Notes: generated by a model from the letters alone, not told the origin. Shown: positions 43,108-53,151, counted from the first letter of the stretch. The stretch: DNA of 64,000 bases from Exiguobacterium profundum (GCF_001909285.1 NZ_MRSV01000001.1:170684-234683), one strand, 5' to 3'. Made by a program: numbers and translations.

Positions 43108-44510
43108 GCATGGGGATTCGATTGGATGAGAAGTTTCAAGATCGACGAAAAGATGGAATCGAAGATGCGTTCATGCGGCAGGCCGTCAGTTCGGCTCAAA
43201 ACCGTCTACGGGATGGCCGGTTAAATGCTGCAGGTGAACTCGGGGACTGGGAATCGTTTCGCGACCATTCGGAAGAAATTCGTCAACATGTGCTGGAACA
43301 TCTGGATTATTACTTATATCAATTGAGCGAGAATGTCTCAAAACGTGGTGGAAGCGTCTTTTTCGCGGAGACACCGGAAGAAGCGAACCGCTACATCCGG
43401 GAAGTCGTTCGGTCGAAGCAAGCCAAACATGTCGTGAAATCGAAATCGATGGTCACGGAAGAAATCGGCTTGAACGAAGCACTTCAGGAAGAAGGATGTA
43501 CCGTCGTCGAGTCCGATCTCGGTGAATGGATTTTGCAACTCGACGAAGACCCACCGTCTCACATTGTCGCCCCGGCTCTGCACAAAGACCGCGACGCTGT
43601 CCATGAGACGTTCACTACTCACGGCTATACCGGTTCAAACGATCCGACTGAACTCGGTCGTTATGCGCGTCAAGAACTGCGCAAAGACTTTTTGAAGGCA
43701 GAAGTCGGCATCACCGGCTGCAATTTCGCCATCGCAGAGAGTGGAGCCGTCGGGCTTGTGACCAATGAAGGGAACGGACGCATGGTGACGTCGCTTCCTG
43801 ATACGGTTATCTCTGTCATGGGCATGGAACGCGTCGTCCCGTCTTATGAAGAGTTCGAGGTGCTCGTCAACATGCTTTGTCGAAGCGCGGTCGGTCAGCG
43901 ACTCACGTCATACATCACGACATTCGCCGGGACGCGCGCGGTCGGTGAAGTCGATGGACCAGAAGAGTTCCATCTTGTCATCGTCGACAACAAGCGTTCT
44001 GGTATTCTCGGGACACAGTTCCAATCGGTGTTGCAATGCATCCGCTGCGCGGCCTGTATCAACGTCTGTCCCGTCTATCGCCATATCGGTGGTCACGCGT
44101 ACGGGTCAATCTATCCAGGTCCGATTGGTGCCGTCTTGGCTCCGCTTCTTGACGGATACGAGAACTATAAAGAACTCCCCTATGCGTCGAGTCTCTGTGG
44201 CGCCTGTACGGAGGCGTGTCCTGTAAAGATTCCGCTGCATGAGCTGTTGATTGAACATCGACGCGTCATCGTAGAGGAGAAAAAGCAATCACCTTTCGTG
44301 GAGCGGATTGCGATGAAAGGATTTGCCGTCACGGCTTCGAGTCCATTCTTATTCGAAGCAGCGGAACATGTCGCACCGTTTGCGACATCACCGTTCGCCA
44401 CCTCGGGTCAGATTGAGAAAGGGCTACCGGCTTGGACGGACTCGAAAGACTTGCCGCAGCCGAACAAACAGACCGTCCGAGATTGGTTCAAGAAACGGGG
44501 GAATGCCTGA
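43104..44510 (+). CDS. lutB: L-lactate utilisation Fe-S/LUD protein LutB
   Basis: Main oxidoreductase subunit of LutABC, 468 residues. An N-terminal LUD domain (to about residue 290, with [26 protein letters not shown]) is followed by a ferredoxin-type domain with two cluster motifs: [14 protein letters not shown] (about residues 313-326) and [18 protein letters not shown] (about 362-379). The start overlaps lutA and the end overlaps lutC, so all three subunits are translated in tandem. Confidence 0.95.
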   Translation: MSMGIRLDEKFQDRRKDGIEDAFMRQAVSSAQNRLRDGRLNAAGELGDWESFRDHSEEIRQHVLEHLDYYLYQLSENVSKRGGSVFFAETPEEANRYIREVVRSKQAKHVVKSKSMVTEEIGLNEALQEEGCTVVESDLGEWILQLDEDPPSHIVAPALHKDRDAVHETFTTHGYTGSNDPTELGRYARQELRKDFLKAEVGITGCNFAIAESGAVGLVTNEGNGRMVTSLPDTVISVMGMERVVPSYEEFEVLVNMLCRSAVGQRLTSYITTFAGTRAVGEVDGPEEFHLVIVDNKRSGILGTQFQSVLQCIRCAACINVCPVYRHIGGHAYGSIYPGPIGAVLAPLLDGYENYKELPYASSLCGACTEACPVKIPLHELLIEHRRVIVEEKKQSPFVERIAMKGFAVTASSPFLFEAAEHVAPFATSPFATSGQIEKGLPAWTDSKDLPQPNKQTVRDWFKKRGNA

Positions 44511-45202
44511 TGAATCCTGGTACAATCACAAACCGTGAGGACTTTCTACAACGAATCGCCAAGCAACTCGGTCGTGAGGTCAAGCTCACGCCGCCAAAAC
44601 GGGAATATACACATCGTCCGCAAGATGAGGTGTTGAAAGGCGCGAGTGAAGAAGAGCTGCTCGAGACGTTCCGCATGGTCGCGACCCGAATCCATACCGA
44701 TTTGGTGGAATGTGAATCTGCGAAGCTTGATGATACGCTTCGCCTCTTGATTGAACGCTATCATGGCGCACGGATTCTCGCAGAAAACGATGAGCGAATT
44801 TCCGCTTGGGCACCTGCAACAAGTGAGACGTTTGATTGGTGGGATTCGTCACAACCCGAAGCGAGTCGAGAGCTGGCCATTCGAGCGGACATTGGCATCA
44901 CGATTGCGGATGCGGCATTTGCGGAAAGTGCGACAATCGTCCAATATGCGAAGCCTGGTAGATCACGGACAATCAGTCTGTTACCGCAAGACCATATTGC
45001 AATCATCCCGAAATCTGTCCTTGTTCCACGTATGACGCAAACGGCACAACAACTTGCCACACTCGACCGAGACGGTCTCCATTCCCCGAACGGTGTCAAT
45101 TTCATCTCTGGTCCCTCGAACTCGGCCGACATCGAGATGAACCTCATCGTCGGCGTTCATGGTCCTGTTAGAGTCGCCTATGTGTTGGTACATGATTTAT
45201 AA
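44510..45202 (+). CDS. lutC: L-lactate utilisation LUD protein LutC
   Basis: Third LutABC subunit, 230 residues, YkgG/LUD family. Typical features are the central SSQPEASRELAIRADIGITIADAAFAES stretch and the C-terminal ISGPSNSADIEMNLIVGVHGPVRVAYVLVHD. I chose ATG at 44510, which overlaps the lutB TGA; an in-frame start 26 codons upstream lies inside lutB. A strong terminator follows. Confidence 0.93.
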   Translation: MNPGTITNREDFLQRIAKQLGREVKLTPPKREYTHRPQDEVLKGASEEELLETFRMVATRIHTDLVECESAKLDDTLRLLIERYHGARILAENDERISAWAPATSETFDWWDSSQPEASRELAIRADIGITIADAAFAESATIVQYAKPGRSRTISLLPQDHIAIIPKSVLVPRMTQTAQQLATLDRDGLHSPNGVNFISGPSNSADIEMNLIVGVHGPVRVAYVLVHDL

Positions 45203-45204
45203 GT

Positions 45205-45239
45205 ATAGCCCCTCCATCGATCGATGGAGGGGCTATATT
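45205..45239. terminator. Bidirectional terminator
   Basis: TATAGCCCCTCCATCGAT / ATCGATGGAGGGGCTATA perfect inverted repeat between lutC and the convergent DUF4097 gene. Confidence 0.93.
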
Positions 45240-46270
45240 CATCCTGATACGGTGACGCTCCCATTTGAGCTCGTTAATTTCACTTCAATCGATCCGTCTC
45301 CAAATACGCACTCTTTCGACCGCTCTCCAAACACATCAACTTTCCCGTTTCGTGACTTCGCACGAATCGTCACATCTTCCGGACGTTCATCGACATGTAA
45401 GTCAATCTTCCCATTGTTCGTCTTCAAGCGAATCGGTGCTTGAATCGCTTGTACGGAACAGTCTATCCGTCCATTAGAAGTTTTGGCATCGACCGCTCCC
45501 GTGACGTGATCGACATCGATTCGACCGTTCGAGGAATGGATGTTGATCCGCTCGAGCTGAGAATGTTTCGCTTCGACACGACCGTTTGAGGAATGAAGCT
45601 CCCAATCGTGACCGTGACAGCTTGATGCGAGCACTTTTCCGTTCGATGTGCGCAGGACACCATGACGTGCTTGAATGTGATGTGCGACGATTCGACCGTT
45701 CTCACTCTCCACGTGGAACCGTTCCGCTTGGAGATCTTGTACATCACTCGAACCGTGACGATTTTTTAATTGAATCTGATGATAGGCGTGATGAGGCAAT
45801 TCAACCCGAAGTACAGGTGCCTTTGACCCAAACCATGAGAACAGGTCCGAAAGACCGAAACGACGTTCGGATTCAATCCGTATCTCTAAAGTGTCCCCCA
45901 CGATATCCATGACGACCCCATGATCAGTCTCCGTCTCAAGCGTCGCATACGCATAACCGTCTTGTGATGGGGTGACGAACACTTGCGCATTTTGAACTTG
46001 AATGAGGACGCTTTGGAAGGCTACCGCCGAGCTTTTGACAACCGCAGGCGGTCGCGTCGAGACCGATTCTTCAATATCGACAGAGGCGAGCAATTCCGAT
46101 GCGAGTATGCTCGGTTCCCCTAACTCACGTGCCAATTCTTCGTCACTTCTTCCTTCTAATCGACCACTCGTGAAATATTCCGATACGTCTCGTAAAATAT
46201 CAAGCCGATCTTTCACCTTCACGTCCATCAATAGCTGTTCGAGCTCTGACAAATACTGTTCTTCATTCAT
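45239..46270 (-). CDS. HAAS-like/DUF4097 beta-strand repeat protein
   Basis: A 343-residue protein with an N-terminal HAAS (DUF1700-like) helical domain (residues 1-65: EEQYLSELEQLLMDV...SDEELARELGEPSILASELL) and a C-terminal DUF4097 domain made of short repeats of the type SSNGRxxx, TSNGRIDC, KTNNGKIDL, SRNGKVDV (about residues 180-340), which should form a right-handed beta solenoid. No membrane helix is obvious. Its ATG overlaps the PadR stop; PadR plus HAAS/DUF4097 pairs are common in Bacilli and act in envelope stress, but the exact role is unknown. Confidence 0.85.
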   Translation of the reverse strand: MNEEQYLSELEQLLMDVKVKDRLDILRDVSEYFTSGRLEGRSDEELARELGEPSILASELLASVDIEESVSTRPPAVVKSSAVAFQSVLIQVQNAQVFVTPSQDGYAYATLETETDHGVVMDIVGDTLEIRIESERRFGLSDLFSWFGSKAPVLRVELPHHAYHQIQLKNRHGSSDVQDLQAERFHVESENGRIVAHHIQARHGVLRTSNGKVLASSCHGHDWELHSSNGRVEAKHSQLERINIHSSNGRIDVDHVTGAVDAKTSNGRIDCSVQAIQAPIRLKTNNGKIDLHVDERPEDVTIRAKSRNGKVDVFGERSKECVFGDGSIEVKLTSSNGSVTVSG

Positions 46271-46590
46271 CTGTCGTCTCCCCCTCGGATTAAGTCATTA
46301 ACACCGTTCGTGAATACATCCCATTCCGTTCGCAGTTCAACTAAGTGTTTGCGGCCCTGTTCCGTAATTTGATAGTACTTCCGTGGAGGGCCTTCTCCAG
46401 ACTCCATTAAATACGTCGTGAAATAGCCCTCTGTCGTCAATCGACGCAACAACGGATAGACCGCACCTTCTGAAATGGCCACTTTGGCCGAAATCGCCTG
46501 AACGAGCTCATACCCATAGCGGTCTTGTTCCGCGACGAGTGCTAACACACACAGGTTAAGTACGCCCTTTTTGAATTGAGGATTCATCAT
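46267..46590 (-). CDS. PadR-family transcriptional regulator
   Basis: Winged-helix regulator of 107 residues (PadR subfamily 2). LCVLALVAEQDRYGYELVQAISAKVAISEGAVYPLLRRLTTEGYFTTY is the PadR fold and recognition helix, and RKYYQITEQGRKHL the wing. Translationally coupled to the DUF4097 gene, whose expression it probably regulates together with its own. GGGGGTGGG stands before the first of two adjacent ATG codons (46590 or 46587). Confidence 0.9.
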   Translation of the reverse strand: MMNPQFKKGVLNLCVLALVAEQDRYGYELVQAISAKVAISEGAVYPLLRRLTTEGYFTTYLMESGEGPPRKYYQITEQGRKHLVELRTEWDVFTNGVNDLIRGGDDR

Positions 46591-46612
46591 CCCACCCCCT
46601 ACTATACATAGA

Positions 46613-46641
46613 ACAATAGCATACTATCTACTACTGTTCAA
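46613..46641 (-). promoter_or_regulatory. Sigma-A promoter of the PadR operon
   Basis: TTGAAC (46636-46641), 17-base spacer, TATTGT (46613-46618) on the minus strand, 23 bases before the padR-type start. Confidence 0.6.
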
Positions 46642-46776
46642 TAAATAATAGCGTTCATTTCCTTGATTTCTCAATATCTAGCATCTGAAGAGTTGAATCT
46701 GTACAATGAAAGAACGACACTCGTAGGATATTAGTCACAGTCGGAATGTTCATCATTCTAGGAAGGAACGGTCTTT

Positions 46777-48732
46777 ATGAAGTCATGGATTGACCAACGG
46801 ATCGGGAGACAATTTTTATTCGTCTTCTACTTATTCATCGGACTGATCCTCCTCACGTCGCTTGCCGTATATGTGTATACGGAAAACCAAATCGAACAGA
46901 CGACGTCATCGCTCGAGAACATCAGTGAACGGCGCACGAATGCGACCGAATTGTTCGAGACATGGCAGTCGATGCAATATGAAATGCGCGGATATGTCCT
47001 CCTTGGGGATGACGCGATGTTAGAACGTGTGCAAGATAAACAAGTCTTGATTGACGAACAGACCACTTGGTTCGAGCAGAATGCCGTAACCGAGAAAGAA
47101 AAAACGTACGCGAGCGATGCGCGTACGCTGTTTGTCGCGTATCAGGAACGTGTCATGCCGAGCCTCGAACGTTATGTAGCAGGAAAACGGGACGGTAGTG
47201 TAACCGAACCCTTCTTAAAGATGCCGACGCTCGGGAAAGTGAATCCTCAAAAAGACCCACCGGCAGATCGTAAATTCAAAATCAATTCGAAAAGTGCCGC
47301 GGATATGAGTGCGAGCATCGTCGATATGGAGAGCGTCTTCACGGAATACCGGAACTCACTGAACGCAGAAGAGGATGGGCTCCGTGCTCAGCTTGCGACC
47401 CATACGAAGTGGGCACAAGCTCTTTGGCTCCTCTCTTTACTCGGTGTTCTCTTCATTCTCTTTATCGTCGCCCGTCCATATGTGAGACGCTTAACTGGTC
47501 AACTGCAGGAGTTGATCGAAAACAGTAAGCGCCTTGCCGGAGAACGACAGCCAATCACACCGGCGGCAGCCCAATCTAAAAATGAAGTCGGGCAATTGAC
47601 AACATCGTTCCGACAGATGGCTACATCTCTCACGACACAACGCTATCGGATTGAAGAAGAACGTGAGAAGACAGCGCGCCTTCTGCACTCGATTCGCGAT
47701 GCCGTCATCTATGTCGAACACGCAACAAGTGAGAAAGTAGCGAACCAAGCGTTGTTTGTCTTATTCAATCAACCAATTACGAAGCGAAATGAAGTCGATT
47801 TATATCGTTTAGACGCTAGCCTTGAGGAGCTCGGACTGCAGGTCGATCAAAAGGATGCCTTTTTCGCGTTCATGGAACGTTCATTCGATGGACAGTGTAA
47901 AGAAGAGAGCGTCACGTTCTCGATGAATCAGGAAGAGCGCTTCATTCAAATGTATGCGGAGAAGATTTACTTGCGAGGAACACGTCATGGAACGATGCTC
48001 GTTTTCCGTGACGTGACGCACGAGACCGAAGTCGACCGTCTGAAAACCGAACTCGTTTCGACCGTCTCTCACGAACTCCGGACTCCGCTCACAAGTATCA
48101 TTGGATTCACTGAACTCCTTCGTTTCCGAAAGCTTTCATCTGAACGTTCCGAAAAATATTTAGGAATGATTCATCAAGAGACATTGCGTCTTGAAGACTT
48201 GATTTCGAACTTGCTCGATGTACAACGGATGGAGTCTGGACAACAGACGTACCATAACGAACCAGAGCGTCTGTCCGCTATTCTTGAGCAAGCGATCTCG
48301 GTGCATCAAGGCTCAAGCCAACATCATCACATCACGTTTGATTGCACGGAAGACGTCTATGTATACGGAGACCGGACGCGACTCAATCAACTCTTCATGA
48401 ACCTACTGCACAACGCTGTGAAGTATTCGCCTCGTGGTGGCGAAATCCATGTCCGTGTCACATGTGAACGACCGGATTGGATTGACATTTCAATTGAAGA
48501 TCACGGTATCGGGATTCCCCAAACCGCGCTACCAAAATTGTTTGACAAGTTTTATCGCGTCGACAATTAAGCCAGTCGAAAAATCGGAGGGACCGGTCTC
48601 GGTCTCGCAATCTGTAAAGAAATCGCTGAAGGTCACGGTGGAACGATTCACGCTACCTCAAACATCGGCAAAGGCTCCATTTTCACTGTCAGCCTTCCCA
48701 AGTCGGATATGACCAATCAAATGAGTAGCTAA
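46777..48732 (+). pseudogene. Sensor histidine kinase interrupted by one in-frame TAA
   Basis: Membrane kinase that would be 651 residues if intact: N-terminal helix (15-37), extracytoplasmic CHASE3-like helical sensor (to about 205), second helix (about 212-230), HAMP, a PAS-like stretch, HisKA (VSHELRTPLTSIIGF) and HATPase (NLLHNAVKYSPRGG, EDHGIGIP). A TAA at 48568-48570 follows FDKFYRVDN. The same frame continues without a gap for 53 codons ([25 protein letters not shown]...), giving the missing G2 box. One base change (for example TCA to TAA) explains it. The 597-residue product lacks the ATP lid and should be inactive, unless the stop is read through or mis-sequenced. No partner regulator is adjacent. 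Confidence 0.85.
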
Positions 48733-48735
48733 ACG

Positions 48736-48767
48736 AAAAGAGGGTGCATCATCGCACCCTCTTGTTT
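48736..48767. terminator. Bidirectional terminator
   Basis: AAGAGGGTGC ... GCACCCTCTT stem between the kinase and gdh, with T-rich flanks. Confidence 0.88.
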
Positions 48768-49563
48768 ATTGGACTTTGTTCTCTGGACCAAATGACGGAT
48801 AGAGCGAAAGCCCACCGTCCGCAAAGATGGTTGTCCCCGTCACATAGGACGACTCATCCGACGCGAGCCAAGCGGCAACGGCTGCGATTTGTTCCGGCTT
48901 CCCGATGACGTGAGATGGGATGAGCGCTTCTAATCCCTTCTTCTCTTCCGGGTCGCTCATCGTCTCTTCGTTGATTGGTGTATCAATCGCCCCAGGTGCG
49001 ATTGCATTGACACGAATATGGTTCGGTGCATACTCGAGTGCGACGGATTTCGTGAACATTTTCACGCCACCCTTGCTGGCTGCGTAATGTGTATAACCTG
49101 GACGCGGGATGACTTCGTGAACAGAAGACATATTGATGATGTTCCCCTCGATTTCATGCTCCACGAAGTATTTTAAAGCAGCACGGACACCAAGGAACGT
49201 CCCGTTCAAGTTGACATCGATAATCTGCTTCCAGTTATCAAACTCCATCTCATGCGTTTTTGCCTCGACTTGAACGCCGGCGTTATTCACGAAAATATCC
49301 ATCTTTCCAAACTCAGAGATGGCTTTCTCAATCATCTTCTCCGCGAGTCCTTCTTCCGCGACGTCCCCTTTCACGGCGACGGCTTTCCCACCAGCTGCCT
49401 CGATGCCACGGATGACTTCCTCCATCTCTTTTTCACTGCTGCGGTAATTCAGGACAACGCTCATCCCTTCTTTTGCGTAACGTTCCCCGATGGCACGACC
49501 GAGCCCCTTCGAGCTGCCCGTGATGACCGCGACCTTACCTTTTAACTCTGGATAGTTTGCCAT
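48766..49563 (-). CDS. gdh: Glucose 1-dehydrogenase (SDR family)
   Basis: NAD(P)-dependent short-chain dehydrogenase of 265 residues oxidising beta-D-glucose to gluconolactone. The cofactor motif is TGSSKGLGRAIG (residues 15-26), NNAG is at about 92-95, and the catalytic Tyr-x3-Lys is YAASK (Tyr160 region). Length, VHEVIPRPGYTHYAASKGG and the C-terminal GLSLYPSF match Bacillus Gdh. AAGGAGG precedes the ATG. A sigma-B-like promoter suggests stress induction. Confidence 0.9.
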   Translation of the reverse strand: MANYPELKGKVAVITGSSKGLGRAIGERYAKEGMSVVLNYRSSEKEMEEVIRGIEAAGGKAVAVKGDVAEEGLAEKMIEKAISEFGKMDIFVNNAGVQVEAKTHEMEFDNWKQIIDVNLNGTFLGVRAALKYFVEHEIEGNIINMSSVHEVIPRPGYTHYAASKGGVKMFTKSVALEYAPNHIRVNAIAPGAIDTPINEETMSDPEEKKGLEALIPSHVIGKPEQIAAVAAWLASDESSYVTGTTIFADGGLSLYPSFGPENKVQ

Positions 49564-49593
49564 GTCAATTCCTCCTTCATCTTCTCGGGTTTA

Positions 49594-49620
49594 GTTCCCG
49601 CATTCCCCTCTTCATGAAAC
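49594..49620 (-). promoter_or_regulatory. Sigma-B-like promoter of gdh
   Basis: GTTTCA (49615-49620), 15-base spacer, GGGAAC (49594-49599) on the minus strand, 31 bases before the gdh start. Confidence 0.45.
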
Positions 49621-49680
49621 ATGATTGGCTGCATTTTGAATATTTGAAACAAATCAACTATACTGAAACAAACTATTCGT

Positions 49681-49699
49681 TTTCAGGAAACGCCTGAAA
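49681..49699. promoter_or_regulatory. Palindrome between divergent gdh and CorC-type gene
   Basis: TTTCAGG-AAACG-CCTGAAA, a perfect 7+7 inverted repeat with a 5-base spacer; a candidate operator. Nearby are two TGAAACAAA direct repeats (about 49645-49675). Confidence 0.35.
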
Positions 49700-49752
49700 G
49701 ACGTTTGATCTTATACTCAATGGAGGTGACTCCCCGATTTTAGGGGGAATTG

Positions 49753-51075
49753 TTGGACAGTCCCATGTTACTCAGCTTACTCGTCGTCGCACTTTTAATC
49801 TTTTTGACTGCCTTTTTTGTGGCAGCCGAATTTTCAATTGTGAAAGTGCGTGGCGCTCGACTCGACCAGCTCGTGCTCGAAGGAAATAAGAGAGAAGTCA
49901 GCGCGAAAAAAGTCATCGAGAATATCGACGACTCCCTTTCTGCCTCTCAGTTCGGAATCACGCTTTCTGCACTCGGTCTTGGGTGGATTGGTGCCGATCA
50001 AATCGAAACGTATATCCACACATTGGTCGAACAATTGAACATATCGCCTTCTCTCGTGACATTCTTGTCGTTTCTGATCGCCTTCTTATTGATTGCGTTC
50101 GTCCATGTCGTCATCGGTGAACTCGTGCCAAAGACACTTGCAGTACATGAAGCGGAAAAACTGACGCTCCTCGTCGCACGTCCGCTCTACGTCTTCACAA
50201 AAATTTTCTATCCGTTTATTCGGGCCTTGAACAGTATGGCTCGAATCACACTTCGCTTATTCGGGGTACAGACGACAGCGCAAGAAACGGCACACTCGGA
50301 AGAAGAACTGAAAATCATCATGACGGAAAGTTTCCGTAGCGGTGAGATCAATGAAAACGAGTTGGCTTATGTACAAAATATCTTCTCCTTTGACGAACGG
50401 ATCGCCAAAGATGCCATGGTCCCACGAATGAACATGGTGACAATCGATGAAGAAGATACGATTGAAGAAATCATTGCCGTTGTCGAAGAGCATCAGTATA
50501 CACGCTATCCCGTCACACGAGATGGCGATCGCGATGACGTTCTCGGATTCGTGAATGCGAAACAGCTCTTCACTGCTCAACTTTCAAAAAATGATGCACC
50601 GTTCGAGTCGTTCATTCATCAATTGCCGCTCGTCACCGAGTTCACGCCACTTCAAGAAGCGATGGTGAAAATGCAAAACGCGCAGACGATGATGTGTCTC
50701 GTCATCGATGAGTACGGCGGGACGGCAGGACTGTTGACGATTGAAGACATTTTAGAAGAAATCGTCGGCGAGATTCGAGACGAGTTCGATCGAGACGAAC
50801 AGGCTGAAATTACAGAAGTCGCTCCGAAACATTATCGCCTTTCGGGACTCGTTTTAACGCAAGAACTCGAAGAGCGGTTCGGCATCGAAATCGAAGATGA
50901 CGTCGATACGGTCGGTGGATTCGTTTTATCACAAAAAGCGAATGCCCGAACAGGCGAGCGCTTCCTTTTACCTGGCAACCATGAACTGATTGTCAGTGAA
51001 GTCGATAACCACCGCATCGTCTTTGTCGACTTGATTCTCGCCTCTCACGAAGAGGAAGAACCATTATCTGAATGA
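49753..51075 (+). CDS. Hemolysin/CorC-family membrane protein (DUF21-CBS pair-CorC_C)
   Basis: A 440-residue protein with the CNNM/DUF21 membrane domain (about 1-190, four helices, beginning AEFSIVKVRGARLDQLV), a CBS pair (about 210-345, AMVPRMNMVTID...EYGGTAGLLTIEDILEEIVGEI) and a CorC_HlyC C-terminal domain. Family members move or sense Mg2+ and are not proven toxins. The most likely start is TTG at 49753 (giving MDSPMLLS) five bases after GGGGG; an ATG lies four codons on. The leader has a CCCC ... GGGG hairpin covering that binding site. Confidence 0.87.
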   Translation: MDSPMLLSLLVVALLIFLTAFFVAAEFSIVKVRGARLDQLVLEGNKREVSAKKVIENIDDSLSASQFGITLSALGLGWIGADQIETYIHTLVEQLNISPSLVTFLSFLIAFLLIAFVHVVIGELVPKTLAVHEAEKLTLLVARPLYVFTKIFYPFIRALNSMARITLRLFGVQTTAQETAHSEEELKIIMTESFRSGEINENELAYVQNIFSFDERIAKDAMVPRMNMVTIDEEDTIEEIIAVVEEHQYTRYPVTRDGDRDDVLGFVNAKQLFTAQLSKNDAPFESFIHQLPLVTEFTPLQEAMVKMQNAQTMMCLVIDEYGGTAGLLTIEDILEEIVGEIRDEFDRDEQAEITEVAPKHYRLSGLVLTQELEERFGIEIEDDVDTVGGFVLSQKANARTGERFLLPGNHELIVSEVDNHRIVFVDLILASHEEEEPLSE

Positions 51076-51089
51076 TGCTTTCTTTAAAC

Positions 51090-51119
51090 CCTTCTCCGAA
51101 ATATGGAGAAGGGTTTTTC
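51090..51119 (+). terminator. Terminator after the CorC-type gene
   Basis: AACCCTTCTCC / GGAGAAGGGTT stem followed by TTTC. Confidence 0.88.
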
Positions 51120-51274
51120 ACGTTTGCACCGAACTGTCGCTATATTTTCGCCTCTTCCCGTGATATACTGCACATATGTTGCTTATTTGAGTGTCACCCA
51201 CTCAATGACACAACATCACCGAAACATGGCGAGATGTTCGGTTTAAACAGAAAGAAATAGAAAGAAGGTTACGC

Positions 51275-52267
51275 ATGGAACGCAAACTATTTTTGATTGA
51301 CGGTAACTCCATGCTGGCCAGTGCTTATTATGGTGCCGCCGCGAGCAGAACGAAAAAAGGACGCGAGGTATCTAAAAACGATCGGAGTGCCGTCATCGGA
51401 ATGACCGGCCTCATCCGGACGATTCTACGCAGACATCGTCCGACTCATTTTGTCGTTGTTTGGGACGTCTCACGTGAAACATTATGGCGTCGAGAACTGT
51501 ACCCAGGCTACAAACGTCGCAGACGTCAAACACCGCCTGAATTAAAAGCGCAGATGGAACTCATGCGCCAACTGCTTGAGGATAGTGGAATCCCACAATT
51601 CCAAGTAGAAGGGTATGAAGGGGAAGACTTGATTGCCCACATCGCCCGTAAATTCAGTTGCAGTGCCCCTGTCGTCATCATGACAAAAGACAAAGACTTG
51701 TTACAGCTTGTCAGTCCACGAATCACCGTTTGGTTACAGACACAGGAGCTTCAGCAAATGCAGGCTCGCTGTGACATTCGTGATAATCGTCCGTTGCCAC
51801 TCAAGCGTCATTTAGAAATTCGACCAGAAGAGATTGCGGCGCTATACGAAGGATTGAAACCGAAGCAACTGTCAGCCGTCAAAGCGTTGACAGGAGACCG
51901 TTCTGACGGAATCCCTCCAGTTGCCGGGCTCGACGAAAGCCAATCGGTTCAACTCATCAAACGATTCGGTTCGCTCGATAAGCTGTATTCTGCCTTGAGA
52001 ATCAAGGGTGAAAAACGACAACAAGTAAATGAAACGATCGCGGCACTGACGTCAGAGGAGGTGCCCCGTAACTTGAGACGAACACGCAAAAAAGCAGAGC
52101 GCAATATGGAGCTCGTTCGCCTCGATGTCACGGTGCCGGCACTTGAACATTTGAAGCTAGCTCACCTTGAGCTCAGCCTCAATCCTAAACGAGTCGAGCA
52201 AGCGTATCAAAAACGCGGACTTCGTCTCTCGTTTAACGCAGGTCAGAAGAAAACATCCGCACGTTAA
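51275..52267 (+). CDS. 5'-3' exonuclease (YpcP-like, PolA N-terminal type)
   Basis: Flap-type nuclease of 330 residues processing 5' ends and RNA primers. It has the PIN-like catalytic block (FLIDGNSMLASAYYG with Asp9; VVWDVSRETLWR; EGYEGEDLIAHIAR; MTKDKDLLQLV) and the helix-hairpin-helix after LTGDRSDGIPPV. The polymerase domain of PolA is absent, as in YpcP. ATG at 51275 follows AGAAAGAAGG. The preceding 200 bases hold the upstream terminator and an ACCGAAACAT ... ATGTTCGGT hairpin. Confidence 0.9.
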   Translation: MERKLFLIDGNSMLASAYYGAAASRTKKGREVSKNDRSAVIGMTGLIRTILRRHRPTHFVVVWDVSRETLWRRELYPGYKRRRRQTPPELKAQMELMRQLLEDSGIPQFQVEGYEGEDLIAHIARKFSCSAPVVIMTKDKDLLQLVSPRITVWLQTQELQQMQARCDIRDNRPLPLKRHLEIRPEEIAALYEGLKPKQLSAVKALTGDRSDGIPPVAGLDESQSVQLIKRFGSLDKLYSALRIKGEKRQQVNETIAALTSEEVPRNLRRTRKKAERNMELVRLDVTVPALEHLKLAHLELSLNPKRVEQAYQKRGLRLSFNAGQKKTSAR

Positions 52268-52280
52268 AAAGAACGAACGC

Positions 52281-53084
52281 TCAAGCGTTCGTTCTTTTAA
52301 TATGCACGGTAATCCCGTCTTCATCGGTCAACGACCATTCAGACGATGTTCCGCCTAACGCCTGGTTCGTCTCTTCATTGACGAGAAGCGTCCATGCTTC
52401 GATTCCGGTCTCCATTCCCACAGGATCGCTCGGACGGGCCCACACGTTCGTTCCGATGTGATGGTGGTAGCCATCAGCTGCTAGGAAAAGTGCGCCTGGA
52501 TAAGAATCCGTCGTAATGGAGAAGCCAAGCCGATCATGATAAAAACGTTTCGCCGCCTCGATTGAGCGTACTTTAAAATGCACGTGCCCCATCATCGTTC
52601 CGATCGGTAAACCAGTAAACGACCGATTGGCTGCCGCTTGAAGCATCGATTCATAGTCGACAGGCTCGGTCGCCATTTTCACATGGCCGTTTGCCTCGTA
52701 CGTCCATTGGTCCTTCGGGCGGTCGGCATACAATTCAATCCCGTTTCCTTCTGGATCGCTCAAGTAGAAGGCTTCACTCACGAGATGGTCGCCTTGCCCC
52801 ACTTCGATGCGTCGCTCAATGAGATGTGCCAACATGCTTCCTAACTCTACACGGTTCGGGAACAGAATAGCTAAATGGAACAAGCCTGCCGCCCGTGGAT
52901 TGGTTTTCGCTTGCGGGACACTGTGCAAGATGACAAGCGGACGTTCCTTCGTACCGAGTGTAATGAGCTCTTCGCTCTCTTCTAAAATACTCATCCCAAT
53001 CACGTCTACGTAAAATCGTGTCACCTGTTCAATGTCACGGACTCGAAGCGTTACCGGACCGAGTTCGATTTTTTTTTTTTTCAT
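52281..53084 (-). CDS. Two-domain VOC protein (catechol-2,3-dioxygenase/glyoxalase-like)
   Basis: Metal-dependent VOC-superfamily protein of 267 residues, similar to CatE-type ring-cleaving dioxygenases. Domain 1 (about 7-120) begins LGPVTLRVRDIEQVTRFYVDVIGM, and domain 2 (about 160-260) begins GHVHFKVRSIEAAKRFYHDRLGF; each carries a beta-alpha-beta-beta-beta unit, with metal ligand candidates His168 and a later Glu. The ATG follows GGTGAGGTG and is succeeded by A12 (four Lys). It diverges from an HxlR-family regulator, as catE-type genes often do. Confidence 0.85.
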   Translation of the reverse strand: MKKKKIELGPVTLRVRDIEQVTRFYVDVIGMSILEESEELITLGTKERPLVILHSVPQAKTNPRAAGLFHLAILFPNRVELGSMLAHLIERRIEVGQGDHLVSEAFYLSDPEGNGIELYADRPKDQWTYEANGHVKMATEPVDYESMLQAAANRSFTGLPIGTMMGHVHFKVRSIEAAKRFYHDRLGFSITTDSYPGALFLAADGYHHHIGTNVWARPSDPVGMETGIEAWTLLVNEETNQALGGTSSEWSLTDEDGITVHIKRTNA

Positions 53085-53151
53085 ATATTATCACCTCACC
53101 TTCACTATACCCGCTCGGTCGATGTTACAGAAAAAGGCACAAAAAGGTGGT

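Noticed and set aside
44432-44509. Longer LutC start inside lutB
   Set aside because: The extra 26 codons are the lutB C-terminus in another frame; the TGATG overlap at 44508-44512 gives the natural start.
51225-51258. ACCGAAACAT...ATGTTCGGT hairpin as a PurR box
   Set aside because: The CCGAAC core is broken (CCGAAA on one arm) and the gene downstream is an exonuclease, so a plain hairpin is the simpler reading.
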